The position numbers and the translations under genes are program-made. From assembly GCA_003993805.1 (NCBI GenBank), contig RSEF01000003.1, forward strand, positions 63,599,365-63,663,364: 64,000 bases of DNA, in the 5' to 3' direction. The notes under the pieces are model-generated. The model ran no database searches, had not been told where the DNA came from, and saw only the letters and a list, made by a program, of their open reading frames with translations. Positions 22,966 through 37,480 of the stretch are shown here, piece by piece; the first letter of the stretch is position 1, and each line of letters opens with the position of its first letter. Source of the DNA: Himantopus leucocephalus (taxonomy: Eukaryota > Chordata > Aves > Charadriiformes > Recurvirostridae).

Positions 22966-25900
22966 AAGGGGGGTTTCTGTGGTTGGGAGTTTGCAGCCAG
23001 CAGAACTTGCTGCTTTTCTGCGTAGAAAAGCTGGAAATGCAGGAATTGTTAATCCTGTGATGCAAAGCAGGAAACACAGACGTCGGAAACGGCTCTTATC
23101 AACCCAACGCTTAACTGCAGATCTCCAAAAGCCATCTTCCGCGGTGCGGGGTGAACTGGCCCACCTCCTGCTGCTGGGACTCGCTCCACTCGTGGAGCTT
23201 AGTTAAGGGGTTGTAGGTCTGAAGCCACCCGCCGCGAGCGGGCACGCCAGCTCCTCTCTCTCCAGTGCTACCCAGTCTTCTGGCCACCCAAAGACGTTGC
23301 ACCAGCAGCCTGCCTGTGAGTAACACAGGAACTCACCCCCTTCCCCGCCTTTTTGGTAAAACACTGAAGAACCGGACTTTACAGCAACACAAAGTGCTAT
23401 TTTGGGCTCTCCTGGATATGACACCCCCAATCCGTACAGCCAGATTACGCAAAAGCATAATTACCCTCTAAACTTGGCAGCCTCAGTAAGCAAGCTCAGA
23501 AGGGTGTCTTTTCCTAAGACTACAGCACGGCTTGGTGGCATGGTGACCAGTCACCACTGGAAGGTCCCCCTTTGGGCATCACAGCATGAACGTGTCCTCA
23601 TGCCCTGGAGTGGGCTGGGGACTCACAGCAGATCAGCTCCTCCCGGTAAGTGACACAGGTATGCTCTTACCTAGTCAACGCGAGGGATCTCCCCCCACTT
23701 TCATTAGGCTCCACTCTCCCTCACAACCCAAAGCTTCATCTCCACCACACCACCAGCTGAACTGAGGAGGAGGTCCTCTATGAGGCTCTCTTACAGCTAT
23801 GATCCCCAGCTCGAGATCTCAGCCAATGACTCCTTAACAACGAGCGGAGCTTCTGCTTTCAGTATTAGGACACACACGAAATGTGGTAGTACTTTGGGGA
23901 CTTTCTGGAGCCACCAGTTTTCTCCACAAGTAATGAATCCCAGCAATCATGTGCCCGTCGAGATGAGGAATCAGAAATGGCTGTGACAGCATTCCAGCCC
24001 TTCAAACACTACCATAAAAGGCAGGGATTTCCTCAAATCTAAATTTACAAGGCAGGAACCTATAAACAAAGTGTGTGAATTTAGTTCAGGTAAAGGAATT
24101 TGCAGCAGTTGCTGTGCCTTAATGATGCTCTAATGTCATTAGGGAGCACCCGTGGTTTTTTAACTGATACAGCAGTTCATTTTGTTTTCAAATCCATTTA
24201 ATTATGGCTGCTGGTATATAAGGCCAAGGCTCACCCAAATGACAACTGCACAGGCTCAGTCCAGGCGCTCCGCTTCACCTTTGAACCGCAGAGCCCCTCT
24301 GGCAACCAGACGGAGATGTTCAGCTGCAGGGCTCAAGCAATGCCCACCTCACGGAGGAGACTGCCGTGCGAGCATCGCTACTAACTGCGACAGTACATCT
24401 TCCACGGAGATGCAACCTAGGTCCGACTTGTTGCTGCATCAACACCAAGTCTTTTGTGCCTCATGTCATCTCCTCCCCCCTCTTACAGGTAAAGAGGAAT
24501 GAGAACCTTCTCTAGCCAAAGGAGGTGGGAGACACACTGGGAGATGTGCAAGAAGTTAAAAAGAGGAGCCCAATTTTTCTGAGCTGTGCACAAGCATCTC
24601 GGTATGGCCAAAAGCCACGAGTAACCCAAAGCGTGGCTTCCTGGGGCAGGAGGGAACAGAAAGTTCTGGTGGAAGGAACAGGCAGGTGGCGAGAGGTGGC
24701 CAGGGAAGCTCCCAGGACTCAGCACACGTCCGTGCCCTACCTGTGAATCAAGATGATGACCTGCCTTCCTCCATAATTACGTGTCTTGATCTAGTAAAGG
24801 TTGCCAACCGATCCCTTTGGAGTCGTCTACACCTTCAGCCACCGAGGGAAATAATCAACACAAACAAACAAATAAACCCACAAAATACATCCCCCTCTCC
24901 CCCTTCTCTTTTTCTTTTCAAATTTAAGGTTCCAAATCCCTAATTTGTTCCAAGAGTTCTCCTGTGGTTATGTTCCTGACTCACAGCCAAGATCAGGAGG
25001 CCAGTGACGACTACAGACACCCAAAGTCCATCTCGTCTTCATTTCCAGACTTTACTGTTGAAAGTGGGGGAGAGAAATGGAATATAAACAAATAGAAGAT
25101 AATGTGCCAGACAAACTCCCCCCCCCTCCGCCTTGGGAGACCATCACTCTCTTCCCAGGTTAGGTGGGGCTTTTGCTGCATTGTTTCAGGCGAGAGATCT
25201 TGCCTTGCGCACCCACAGGGACGCCGAGCAGACGCAGAAGACAGACTCAGCCCGGACGAAGCAGAACAAAGGTTTCCAGTCTCCTTTGTCCATCTATTTA
25301 AGGCAGTCCCTCCAATGCCGTACGCATGTTTACACAGTATAGAGTATTTATGCTCAGAAACACAATGCACCAGACAATCAGAGGATAAAGATTAAATTAA
25401 AAAAAACCCCGACGAGTAAATAATTCTCATTTTTTTTCGGCGGGTTGCTCAAAATGGAGCGGAGACGCGAGCAGCAGCCCGGGCCACCGGCTGCTGATGC
25501 GACAGTTCTGGGCTCCTTATTGAAAACATCTGGAAGCGCTGAGCCGCTCTGTGCAGACAGGAGTTTGAAACTATCCAATCGTTTCATATCCAAACCAAAG
25601 TCCAGCGCTGCGGATTTCAAGGGAAGGAAAGGGGGGGGGAGGCGCTCGATCGCACCATATGATCTGTAACTCATCCAGATAAAACTCCTCCTCCTCTACC
25701 CGCTAACAGACCTCTTAATGACAAGGAAATCATGGTTATTCTGAAACAGACTGCACTATTGTTATCTGTTTCAAATTACTTTTCCCATATCGTTATGAAA
25801 CACTGAAAATGATGCAATCTGCAGAAATACTCAGGCGTATTAACTTTTTTAACTGCGGCTCTGATAGGAACTAACAGAGCAGTAGATGAAAGGAAAAAAT

Positions 25901-28900
25901 TCTCCCGGTTTTAAGCAACTCAAAACCCACTTTTGGGCACTAAACACAGGAGATAATAAATTCGTCAGTAAGAGAGAAGAATTACAATTTCAATGGCTCT
26001 TTTCTTAAAAGAAATCAGCTTTTTGGAAAGGGGTTTTAAAATTTCATGTTTCTGGCACTTTCAGGGATAGACAAAACAAACCCATTTTTTTTCTAAAACT
26101 AAATAAGGCAAAGGAAATCTGCACTCTAACACTGCAAAGCCTGAAAGAGGAGCGCGGCCAGTCTGGAAGGCAGCGCACATCCATCGTGTCTGCCGGGAGG
26201 CAGGTCAGCACCCGCGCGAGAGGAGACCCAGATGGATGCTCCGATGTGAATTTTGAAGAAGACCAGGCAGTTGCTGAAGGCCAGTGAGCGCTCACGCTGC
26301 AGACCTTGGTAAAGAGCCCTGGATGTTAGATAACGCATTTCTCATTTTTGCAGGAGCATTATAAAACTGAGAGGAGTTTTGTGACCAACGCGCCCTGTCC
26401 ACCCGCATCCCTGCAGTGCCACTTTGGTCCAGGGCTGCATCCCTCTGGCCATAGCACGACTTGCCAGCGTCCCACCAAGCAGCATCCTCTTCATGGGGTG
26501 GCCCGGAAAGGCTGGTCATGATTTTGGATTTCCCTACGAGGTAGGGCACAGAAAGAAGGGGAGTCACAGAGAGGGACGTGGACAGTCCCCGGTGATCAGA
26601 TGTCACAGCGATCCCAGCCGTGGCAGGTACTGCGCTGCTGTAAGGGGGAATCGGCGACGCAGGCAACAAACCTTCAGAATCCTGGTCCTGAAACACCTCA
26701 AGATTCACCAGCTGGACTTAATCCTTGGGGCAAATCATCCACGGTACCAACACAAGCTTTATTCTCCAGCCTGGGCCGCCCCGACTCTCCTACAGCTTCC
26801 CTATTTAAATCCTTCAGATCTTCATGCAAAGGTCTGGAGAGAGACATTTCCCTGCAGAGCCGTACTGTGCTTTGGGACGACACGACCAAGCTGAATTTTA
26901 TATCCAAACAAACCATGATACAGCCACAGCCTGCGTTTGAGCTCAGAGACATAACCATCTAATAAACAGCTGAAGAACCACGAAGGAGGAATGAGGAGGG
27001 CTTGGAAAGCTGTCAGACATACGGATACACGGAGCGTGCGTTTTGAGAAAATACAAAAACACCTTGAGAGACCTTCAGCCATTTCCTGACCTTCCCTTTT
27101 CTAATATTTCTCAGAGACTCGGGTGTACAATTCTCAGGAATTTCTATTGTCCAAATAACCTTCGGAAAAATGTTGAAGCTTTGGTCTGCCACAGAGCATG
27201 CCTGAACATCCTTCCAGAGGAAGTCAACTGCCCATCCTACTGCTCCCAAACGGCTACAGGAGAAACACATCCCACGCAAGAGATTAGCAACCCCTCAGCT
27301 GACTTTACATCAGTTTGCAACATCTAGTTCTGCTTTTACCAAAAATAACCACAAATCGGGATGTTTGGCTGGCTGAAGGGCTGTGGGATCTTGGACCACG
27401 CCACAGATATTTATTTAGTGTGTTATGGGAGTCGAGAGAAATACTTCTTGCTGTCAAACACTGGACATGTTGTTTCACCCTGCGAATTCCAGCATCCTGA
27501 AAATGGGGAAGGGAAAACATGAGTGGATAAAGTGGGAACGGTCCCCAAAACAGGCTGCCTCGGAGCACCTGAGCTACAACATGCAGAAGCAAATCGTCAT
27601 CCCAGAAGCACCGTGCGCTGCACATCCCCTGTGTCCTCTGGGACACCGGCTGCTCCCGCGCTCAGGCACTTCCCGTCAGGGCATGGGGTCTAATTATCTA
27701 CAGATGGGTGAAACGCAAAAATATCGGGGCCTTTCATAAAGAGTAACACAATTTTCAACCAAGACATCTGGATGGGAGATACCGCTTTGGTAACACAGCT
27801 GGCTCAGCCCAGCCTGAAGCTGCTGCTGAAGGGGGTCGTCAGAAACTACATTCACTTCTTTGACCTCATCCAGCCCTAAAGCTGGTCGCGTTAGCGTAGC
27901 TTATATTTCCCGTCCTGTTTTTCAGTTGTTGGTAACGAGCATGCAGATTTTACATGCACACAATGAGCAATAATCTTTGCTAATTACGGTGATTCATGCC
28001 TCCTACTCTAAAGGCAGGTTTACAATTTCTGGGATCTGGGAAGATAATGATATAAATAAACGTATTTAAAATAGCAAATTGTATTTGTAGGAGTTTTCAA
28101 ACCATCGTAAACATTACACAGGCCATTTGAAATTGGTTTGCACAGGGTATCCACCAAATATTTGGAGGCCTTCTCAATCCACACCAAACCCAAACAAGCA
28201 ATGTCTAATAACTCATCCTGCAGAGGATTTAAGTAGGAGATCATCGCGTTTGTCCCAAATGCAAGAAAAATGGGACGTTTCATTATCTGTAAAGTTCACA
28301 AATGCAAAACTCAAAGGAATTTTTCATTTTTATACAATGCATCATAAAAAAGCATGTTCTGACATGACTGGGATAGAAACAGGATATAAGGAAGTATTGA
28401 CTTACACAAATAAAAACGTATGTTCCATTATTGTATAATAACAAATTCCAGAAAGAGTAAAGCCTTACAGTTCAAGGTATGAGGTTAAAAATTTGGATGA
28501 GTTTTTGTGCAGGAAAACAGACCACCTCGCATTTGCAGAGTGCATGAAACATCCCCTTGTCTTCCACAATAACAGCTCGATACCCGTTGCTGTAAGCACA
28601 GCACAAGAGCAGACAGACATCGCCGGAGCCGCCCCGGGATGCCTCGCCATAGCAAGAGATCCGTTCCAGGATACGCCTGGTGGATGCTTCTATCTAAAGA
28701 ACTCATGTATTTAGCTAAAAACAGAGCCAGGATAGCAGATTACATAGATGAATTGGCGGATAAAGCCCAACAAAAATGACGTACGGTATCAGGGAGTAAA
28801 ATTAATAGACAATATAAAAATGACACATCTCGAGTGGAGGAAATTATTCAACTTTTACCATTCTTTTATGCCTCCAGTTGAAGTCACTGTAATCTAACTG

Positions 28901-29050
28901 GAAAACAGAGAAGGGTCATTCAAATGAATAAATCATGCCAGAAAATGATTCAGCTTCCCTCCTTTTTCTTTTTTTCTTTTCCCTTTTAATTGAAGTCCCT
29001 AAGACTCAGCCCTTGGGAAGCCCACACGACCATGTATTGTTCTGGCCGGG

Positions 29051-29076
29051 CTTTTTCCCTTTCAAAAGGGAAAAAG
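29051..29076. repeat. perfect 12-bp inverted repeat with 2-nt loop
   Basis: Left arm ctttttcccttt (29051-29062), loop ca, right arm aaagggaaaaag (29065-29076). Intronic; function unknown. Confidence 0.8.
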
Positions 29077-32000
29077 TTATCTCTTCTTTCATCTTCTAAC
29101 TTGAAAATCTGGGAGGGGAAGCGGTGGGAAAGCAGCACACCGTACAAAGGCACCCATCATATTTCCAGGTCATTTTTTTTGCTCGGCTGCTAATGAAGGC
29201 AGGGGATTGAAGACACTGTGGTATTTGTTTTGCCCTTCCAATTTTTCTGTTTGCTTTGTGGGGAGGAGGATCTCAGACCCGACCGGTAACTGAGATGCTC
29301 TGAGTGCGGCCAAGCCCCCCTCTCCCCAGCAATAACAGACACTCCAGCTCACCCTCCTACCTACGCTCGCATCCAACCAATATTTTCATGCCCTCTCTAC
29401 ATGCATTTGGAAACTTGAAATAAAATCCAACGCAAACTTTGAGAGGAGGCATTTGGATTCCAGCTCCTGCCTGGGAGGTCTGCTGTAGGACCGCATGAGT
29501 ATTCATTTGCTCGCTGTTTTATCCGTTTCCCTGGTAGTCCTCTGTAAAGAATATTAAACAAACATGTCTTTACAGCTCGAGAGCCCAGGAAAGAATGTCG
29601 ACCCTGTGGAAGAAACCCGTTTTTACCAATTTTTACCCCACTTTTATCTCTCGGGTCCAAAGACATATATGCAAGGGTAAGGATTCAGTGAGTTCATGAA
29701 GCCATCGTTAAGGACTGCTATACCAGTACATGCTAAGATGTTTTCCTCTTTAGCCCAATTTTAGAAAATTCCCAAAGGAATTTCAGGACATAAACCGTAT
29801 GTATAATGAACAGCCAGATATGTGCAAGCATCATCATTAGTGAGGAGTTTTCTCAACTGTTGACACTGCTCCACAAAAGTAATAAAATATTTACTTCTAA
29901 GGTTATAAACTAACATATGCTACATCTCCTCTACCAGCTTTTCAAAGACCCCTTTACAGTAACATTTGTTGTTGCAGGCATAATTCCTAACTGGAATAAT
30001 GGATCCAAATTATTCCTATTCCTCTCCACTCAATTAAAGGTAGGGAATGTCCCCGCAAACACTGGGAATTTCAGGTCAATACAGGTGTTTTAGGAAAACT
30101 TTAGCTACACGGGTTTCGTGCTCCCTTTTCTCATTCCCCACCTGCCACAGCTGCTGCACTTCCATACATTTAACAGCTTTCATCAATAGACAAATAAACA
30201 AACTTAAGGCAACGGACAATGATAAGTGGGGCCAAAAACGTCAAACCCCAGCATTTACTATATCTGGGAGCCTTGCAGTTTCCCTGGGTTATCCTACCGA
30301 TCCGGGCTATCCCGGGAGCTGCAAAGGTCGCCGCGTTGCAGATAAGAAAAATGGAGCATCTGAAGTTTCTCACCAGTGACTCGAAGGAAAGGGTTTTTGT
30401 TTTCTTAGGAAGAAGGGGGGAAATGTTCTGGAGCTCTCTCTCCAGGCTAAAATCCAAAACATTTACAAGACTCAGAAGCAAGAAAGCTTGCAGATAATCA
30501 GCAGAACTGATGCCAGTTCAATCAAAGCGAACCAGTAACAGCAACTGGGAGGAGTACCGATTACGCAGCATCATTCTGTACAGAAAAAAAATACCCTTTT
30601 CGTTATGCAACGGTTAAATAATTTAACTAGAAACCCCTTCTAACCCAAGTTAGAATTGCTGACCGCGCAGCTAGCCATTTTGGCTATTCTGCAGCATTAA
30701 TCTCCGCCGTTTCTGAAGTTAGCCTTTTGGAGGAAAAAGGCAACTTCAAAACATGCGAAAATTAATGAAACCCATATGTGGGATACTGTCATTATTCCAT
30801 GTTTATAAGAGGATCAGGTTTTGTTAAATGGGCTTATTTAATGCAGACGCATAAGAAAAAATACCCAGCAAAAGATCTGAAAGCTATTGAAAGAAAAATA
30901 TTTTCTTTGTTAACCCAAGCAGCCAGTAACAAGCAAAAAGACACAATTTAAACTAAAAGCCACTATATATTTTGGTGCAACTTTGTTTACAGCTTTACTG
31001 ACAGCTTATAAAGTTCTCCTAAGTAGAGAAATCTCTCCTAGATATATTTTACCCTTTTGACCCTTTTCACCCCCATACTGTATTTATAGAATACATATAG
31101 AATGTATTTATTTAAGCTGGGACAACCTAACAATCAATGGCTTATGGAAACATCTGTTGGTACAGGCACACGATTTAGACTTTTTTCAACAGCTGTTGTT
31201 ATTTTATGCTTATTTTGGCTAGGTCGATCGGTAAGACTGGAAGAAAATATTAGTTGGGCTCCTTCCCTGACTTTGGTCTCTCTATAGCGGCTGCAGTCAG
31301 CGCCCCGTTCCCTCCCCTGCCCTGAGAGTTTGGGGGGAAAAAGCCTGAATGTCCCCCAAGGCTGGTCTTTCTCACCAGCCTTGGACACGAAATAAAGAAA
31401 AAGCAGCTCCAAGATGGGCACCTACGTTATCTCACTCATTCACCTAAATACTGGCTTAAAATCCCCCCTGCCCCACACAAGGGAGCCAAACCTCTCGCCC
31501 GCAGCACCCTCCGCTACCCATCTCCCCGGCTCCCCTTTCCGCTTCCAACAGCGCTCCACAATAAAGCCCAGGTTTGTCTTGCCTCCCCTCTTGCCATTTC
31601 AGTGCCGGGATCCAGACATCTGCAAACGTCCTCCGTAAAAGATAACATATGCTATATTTTAAGAGCCAACCTGCCAAAAGGTATTCGATGTGCCAGACAG
31701 CACTACTTACCGGATAGGGAACACGCATTGCTCACAGTGAGACATGCATAAAAACAGAATGTACTTTTCTTGGGAGACTAATGCTTACAGAAAAAAACAT
31801 AATACAAATTCGACCAAAATATCCTATTTTTAAACATGTAGTTCAGCTGCTACTTGAAACAATATCTTTCCATATAAATTCTGTTTTCTTGAAAGAGAAG
31901 AAAACAACTTATAAAGCTTTTAAAGTGCTCTAAAAACCACTTTTTCAGTGTACATTCAAACTGTCGAGAGCCAGAGTAAGGCAATACTCCGAGCACCCAT

Positions 32001-33816
32001 TTTTTTTCCCCCCTTGCTCTTTTTAACAGAGAGTACTTGTTTAGTCTTACCTTCAAAACTCCTTATTTCCCTGCCATGCACTCCCAGTGCCACCGTCGGT
32101 ATTGACTGAATTGTGCCCAAAAGGACAGTGGCAAGAAAAGGCAGTTTAAACAGAAACTGCTTATCTAAAGGAGGGAGAGCCCCAGGTTCGCAAGCGGAGG
32201 AGATATTTCAGCACTGAAGAATTCTAGGAGCTACTCCAAGACACAAATTTTTGTTGTCTGGTGCAGCGTAAGGATTTTAAGCCCAGAAAGAAGTTATTTA
32301 TTTAGTCTATATGCTTAAGATTTATAACAAAGGCAGAGGATTCATCTACACTCTTCCGGGTGCCTTTTGCATCGTTTACAACATACGAAGTAAACCTCAG
32401 CTTCCCCAAAGACAGAAAACAAGTAATAAACAAGTCTTGACAAGCAAATCCAATGCTGTCCCCCAAATATCCAGCTATGAACAAAAAAAGCCTTTAGAGG
32501 TTTCTCTCCACGTCTCCCCAAAAAGCAATTAAACCCAGAACTTGCAAAATACCCTAAAACCATTTCAGCCCACGCAGCAGGGAGCAACGGACTCTCTCTC
32601 CCCCTTTCCCTTTTTAACACTGTGGAACCCCAGTCCTTACAGTTAACGCCTCCCTTTGGGCATCTGCAGGTGGGAATCTTCAGAAATGGTGTAAGCAGCC
32701 CTCCTTCTCTTTTAAAGGGCTCAAAAAGGTACATTACTGCTCTTTTTTCACCCCTCACATGCCGGCATTTGAAGCTAAGACTTGCCCACCTCCTCCTGGG
32801 CAAGCGGGTAGGTGTGCCTTTCCTCACCTTGTTGCAGTCAGTGAGTTAAAAATAAAAATAATAGTGGAACAAAACACCGAGAAGCACTTCTTTAATCTCA
32901 GCAGACTTTCACGGCCCACCCCTGTCCACCTCTTTTGTAAGAACCAATGCGATCTGCAGTGCAATATTTTAGAGGGGCAGAAGAGATTTCCACATTCCCG
33001 AGCACAAGATCTGACTGAAACCAAAGGTTCAGAGAACTGCACCTCCAGCCTTTGAAAATGTGTATTTTGGAAATAATATCCCTCCCGACCACTTTTAGGC
33101 ATTTAATGTGTCCAGCTGCGTTAAGAAACCAAGCAAAAGTTCAGTGTCAAGTAAGTCGGGATTATGATCTTCTCGTGATTTATGGAGGTAAGTACAGTCT
33201 CAGACAGAAGAAAAACAAGTCACTTGATGCTAAGCAGACTCAGTACCAGGGCTCAGACTAATGAGTTAGCGAGGGCGAGGCTTCACGTTCCTGCCTCTTA
33301 TCTCACCAGCTGGAAGGACAACATCTAAGAAGGGAGAACACATGAGCGAGGCAGACCCAGAGGCACGGTACTTGCAAACACAATGTTAGCGTTTGCAGTA
33401 GGGAAGATGGAAACGCTTCAGGAGAGGGAGGCACGCCGTATTTGAAAAAGGTGCCGTACCTCCTGCAGGCAAGAATATGCCCTCAGACAACTAAGTGAAT
33501 AAATAAGGTGAAACTACTATTACCATGGCTGTAATGGTATCAGGGTATGTATACATCAAGCCAAAGTCTTCAAGGAGAAGTAATATCTAACTAGGCTGAG
33601 AAAATCATAAGCCAAGCATCAGTCCTTCTGCAGGTCTGGAAGGAGAGCGGCGTAACTCAGGCTAAACACGGGCTAGCAACAACTCCCCTGGTTCGAACTA
33701 TGCAAACAGAAGAGAAAGCAAACGACATAACCCAGAAATATTGGCTCTATCTTTTGGACTAGTCTCTTGGGCACAGCTACCGCCTTCATTTTCGCTAAGT
33801 ACATTGCTGGCACCAA

Positions 33817-34044
33817 GATGATAAACACTGTAAGCAAGAAGGGAGGGAGCAGCTAAGTTCGCCGCCGATTAAAAGAAAATCAGAAAGTTAGCTACATCGA
33901 ATACATGCTTATTTAGGCATAAATTTAATGCATAAGNGATGATAAACACTGTAAGCAAGAAGGGAGGGAGCAGCTAAGTTCACCGCCGATTAAAAGAAAA
34001 TCAGAAAGTTAACATGCTTATTTAGGCATAAATTTAATGCATAA
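33817..34044. repeat. direct near-duplicate around a single N, probable assembly artefact
   Basis: Copy 1 (33817-33936) and copy 2 (33938-34044) are separated only by N at 33937. They differ by one G/A substitution and a 12-bp insertion in copy 1 (gctacatcgaat). This pattern fits two overlapping contig ends, possibly two alleles, placed side by side rather than merged. Confidence 0.85.
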
Positions 34045-37000
34045 ATGGAGCAGAAAGGGAAGGTGGAAGGAGAAGAACCTTGTTAGCTGCGAGAGACTGA
34101 GCGCAAAAGAAAGCCCGGTTTAGAATTTGCTCCGAACTGCTAATCCCTACACAGCTGATCGAGTATATTTTATTAAACCACTGCAAAACTCTGGCACATT
34201 CTTGTTACAGCCTCCATGTTGGGGTCATTCCAAAGCAGAAGTCCAAAACACAGACCACAGGAGTAAAAGCAACAAACTGGCGATGGAAGGAGGTAAGCGG
34301 CAGTGAGAAGAAACTCTCTTCTTATCCCTCACGTCTACCTGCTCTGGGGCGTCCACAAGAAAGTCACTACAGTCCACGCTTGTTACAGGATCTGCATTTG
34401 GAGACCTCTCCTGCGGTGTGACCGATCACTAATCCAAGTCGTCTACCAAAATTCAAAGTTTCTTTTCCTTGAAAGTTTTGATGAATTTGGTTCCGTGACA
34501 GTAAGGACAGCTATGGCTGACCATGGCCAACACACCACCAATGCGCGGCTCTGTCACGGGGGTTTTTAGTTCCGACTTGCAGCTGCCTCTGCTCAGCCAA
34601 ACCCACTCCCTTCCATACCAGTCAAGTGCTTTTATTTTAGATCTCATACGCTTGGACACCAAATCACTCAGTCCTTCTGTACAGACTAAGATATTTTAAT
34701 CACCCACTGCAATACCAACCATCTATTCTTGTTTCGCCGTCCCAAGCCCTCTCCATCACCACCAAATGGCCACATACTACTGCTCTGCACAGCACAGACC
34801 GGGCAGCAGGGAAGGCATCCCTGACAAACCCGGACAGTGAGCAAGGATGCTGCACGGAAAGGCAAACATTTACTTATCCACCAGGCTTTTATCTCATCTG
34901 ATGTTTTAACAGCAGTTTGATCCCAGAAACATTCTGCCACGCAGCTGAGTCACTTCGAGCCACACCAGGATGGGCACATGGCACCGAGCAGTAACAGCAG
35001 GGATGCTGGCGGAAAAAAAATAATCTGAGATTTCCACCTTTGCATGAAAATGGTATAATAAGGGAAGATGGACCACCTAAAAAGGGTGAGGAGAAAAAAA
35101 AGGCTGAGAACGATAACAGAAAGGGGAATCTGTGCAACTACCGCATGGCTAAATGCATTTTGATTCCATGTTTCCACGGAAAGAGTTTTAACAGTAGTGG
35201 GTAAAATGCCAAATATGTTTTCATAACGATTCACGCTGCATGAATGGAAACACTCAAGAGAAGTATTCTTTCTAATCTGCGCTCTAGCTCTACATACAAC
35301 TCTCTCTCTTTTGCCCTTTACATTTTCTTCTCACTCACACCATTCCATTCATCCTTTGCTGGAAGATTACCTCAGAAATGCCACGCCTGGATACTGCTGG
35401 AGCCCGTTATTCTTCATCAGCGGCCAAGAGTCCTGCTCATCTCTCAGACGGTTGTCCCTATCTGAGGGCTCTCAGACTGCACTGCTAGGTTTCACCTTCT
35501 AATACGGATCTTAAAGACGGGTGTTTTATGCAAACACCAAGTCCATACAAACCTCCCGTATAACACAGCCCAGGCAACATAACCTCGCAGCACTTCCAGC
35601 ACTGGTTTGGCAGTTTATTTAGAGCTGCAGCGTATCGCTCATAGGCCATCCAGTCCCGATGGAAACACCTGAAGCAACGGAGAGCTCACACATTCCTACG
35701 GTAACTTACTCAAAGAATTAACTACTTGCACCCTTCAAAGTTTTCACTCTCTTTCCTACAGTCGCAACTTGTTTAACCTCACCTTGTAAATGCTGCACCT
35801 CATTTATGGCTCTTCCATCAGAGTAAAAAGCGGGAAGGAAGCTGTTCTCCATGAGTATAGTTATAGTCCAAAGCTCCCCAAACGGCAGAGAGTGCTGTCA
35901 ACCCAGACAGAACGAAAGCTTTGCCCAGGTCTCATCTCACTTTTGAACCTGCCCCGTTCACAGCACGACCTCCCGAACACTCGTGCTGCCGCAGCGGAGG
36001 AGGACCCGCGGTGCCCGCCAGCGGCTGTGGCTGCTGAAGGCAGGACCCAGTGGTACCCAGGGCTTTCTCCCTCCAAGCGTCACTGCTCGCTGCGGTTCAC
36101 CTTTCAGGAGACTTTCTGGATTTGGCACAAACTGCCCCCAAAACCTTTCCCAAATCCTGAAAAACTATACTTAAAAAAACCTGCCACATAGGATAGCAGT
36201 TAGTTTAGGATGGCAAGAGAACTGAAGCACCAGTCCATGACTCCCCACAAAACCCCAGAACAAATGTATGGTAATATCATTAAAAACTTATTTCTCCTAT
36301 TAATGAGGTTCTCCTCTAAGGTGGTGTAACCACCAATGAACTGCAAAAAACATAAGTCTACAGAAAAACATAAATGCCGGCTTCTCTACATCGTAGGGTA
36401 CCAACTTTGGCTTCCAATAGATCAGAATGGAGCTAGATAGGTTCCTTCAGAAGGATAAAAACCCAGTGATGTGACACACCAAAGCATCTATTTGTCATAA
36501 TAACGCAGTCTCCATCGAAAAGTCCACATTTGGTCTCCCATGTTATCGTATTAATTTCCTCTATATTTAGACCAGGAATTCAGTGTGCAGTAACCATGTC
36601 TACCGTACAACAGTTACACCACAAAACTTTAAGAGATTTCAAACACAAATAAAAGAATCCATATGATACAGGAGACTGAACGATTCAAAAACAGTCCAGT
36701 ATTTTCCTTTTCAAGGTACAATATTCAATGCAAGCATTCCTTTGCCACAGTAACAGTCTTACACATCCATTATTTTATGGATCCATACTTTCACGACTGC
36801 GTAAAAAATGAATGTATCTAACCACTGGAAGAAAACTCCAAACCCAGGATCTTCTATAGTAGAAATCCTTTAGCTCTGTGTTTTACCAACTTGTGAAATC
36901 ATGAAGTCCTGATCCTAAAAAGGGCCCCTACACTGGTATTAAATAATTCCTATGAGTGAATCCCTTTGTCTGAAGTAAGTCAAAAGCAAGCATGGCAGAA

Positions 37001-37328
37001 GATTCGTAATACGTAATAGTTGCCTTTAATCTGCATCCATCTCAAGTCTACGGCAGGAATACACACACAGCTCTGCCTTCAAGGCAACAGTATTTGCAAC
37101 TGGTAAATAAAATTGCAGGTAACTCTTGACACTTTTAAAATGAGTGTGAAAAAGCTGAGGGATAAACTTCCTTTGCAGCTGATACCGGGAGGATGGCAGA
37201 GCGAGAAGTTTTATTAGAGGAAATGATGGAAAAACAGAGTATCAGGGCTACATGCAGCAATCTTTCCTCTAAAAACCACTGCCTGTAGTGGCTGAAGGGG
37301 AAGGCGTAGGGGAGGAGAAGTAACTCAC

Positions 37329-37480
37329 CATCTGTGGGGATCAGCGAGGGGCAGCACAAGCCCCGCGGCCGCAGCGAGCCGTGGGGGCGGCGCGGGCGCC
37401 TTCATCTGCCCCGTCCTGCCGCAGGCTCGCGCCGAGCCAAACCTGGGAGCAGCATCTTTGTGCCCAGTCGGAGACTTGGC
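37329..37480 (-). promoter_or_regulatory. AKAP13: CpG cluster with candidate alternative first exon
   Basis: About fifteen CpG lie within 37341-37440 by eye, the densest spot in the introns. Reading the minus strand, the block ends CTCGCTGATCCCCACAGATG followed directly by gtgagtta, a strong donor (37328 downward). The ATG is at 37331-37329. An in-frame TGA lies three codons upstream, so this ATG could only be a start. Splicing to the phase-0 exon at 11320 would give Met-INRESWC and so on, in frame. Mammalian AKAP13 is known to make N-terminally shortened forms (Brx, proto-Lbc), which makes an internal promoter plausible. The Kozak context is weak (C at -3). There is no transcript evidence, so this is an inference. 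Confidence 0.4.

Noticed and set aside
22598..23206. Open frame running through the 100-N gap
   Set aside because: A translation across N is meaningless. Flanking parts are simple-repeat Lys/Glu runs.
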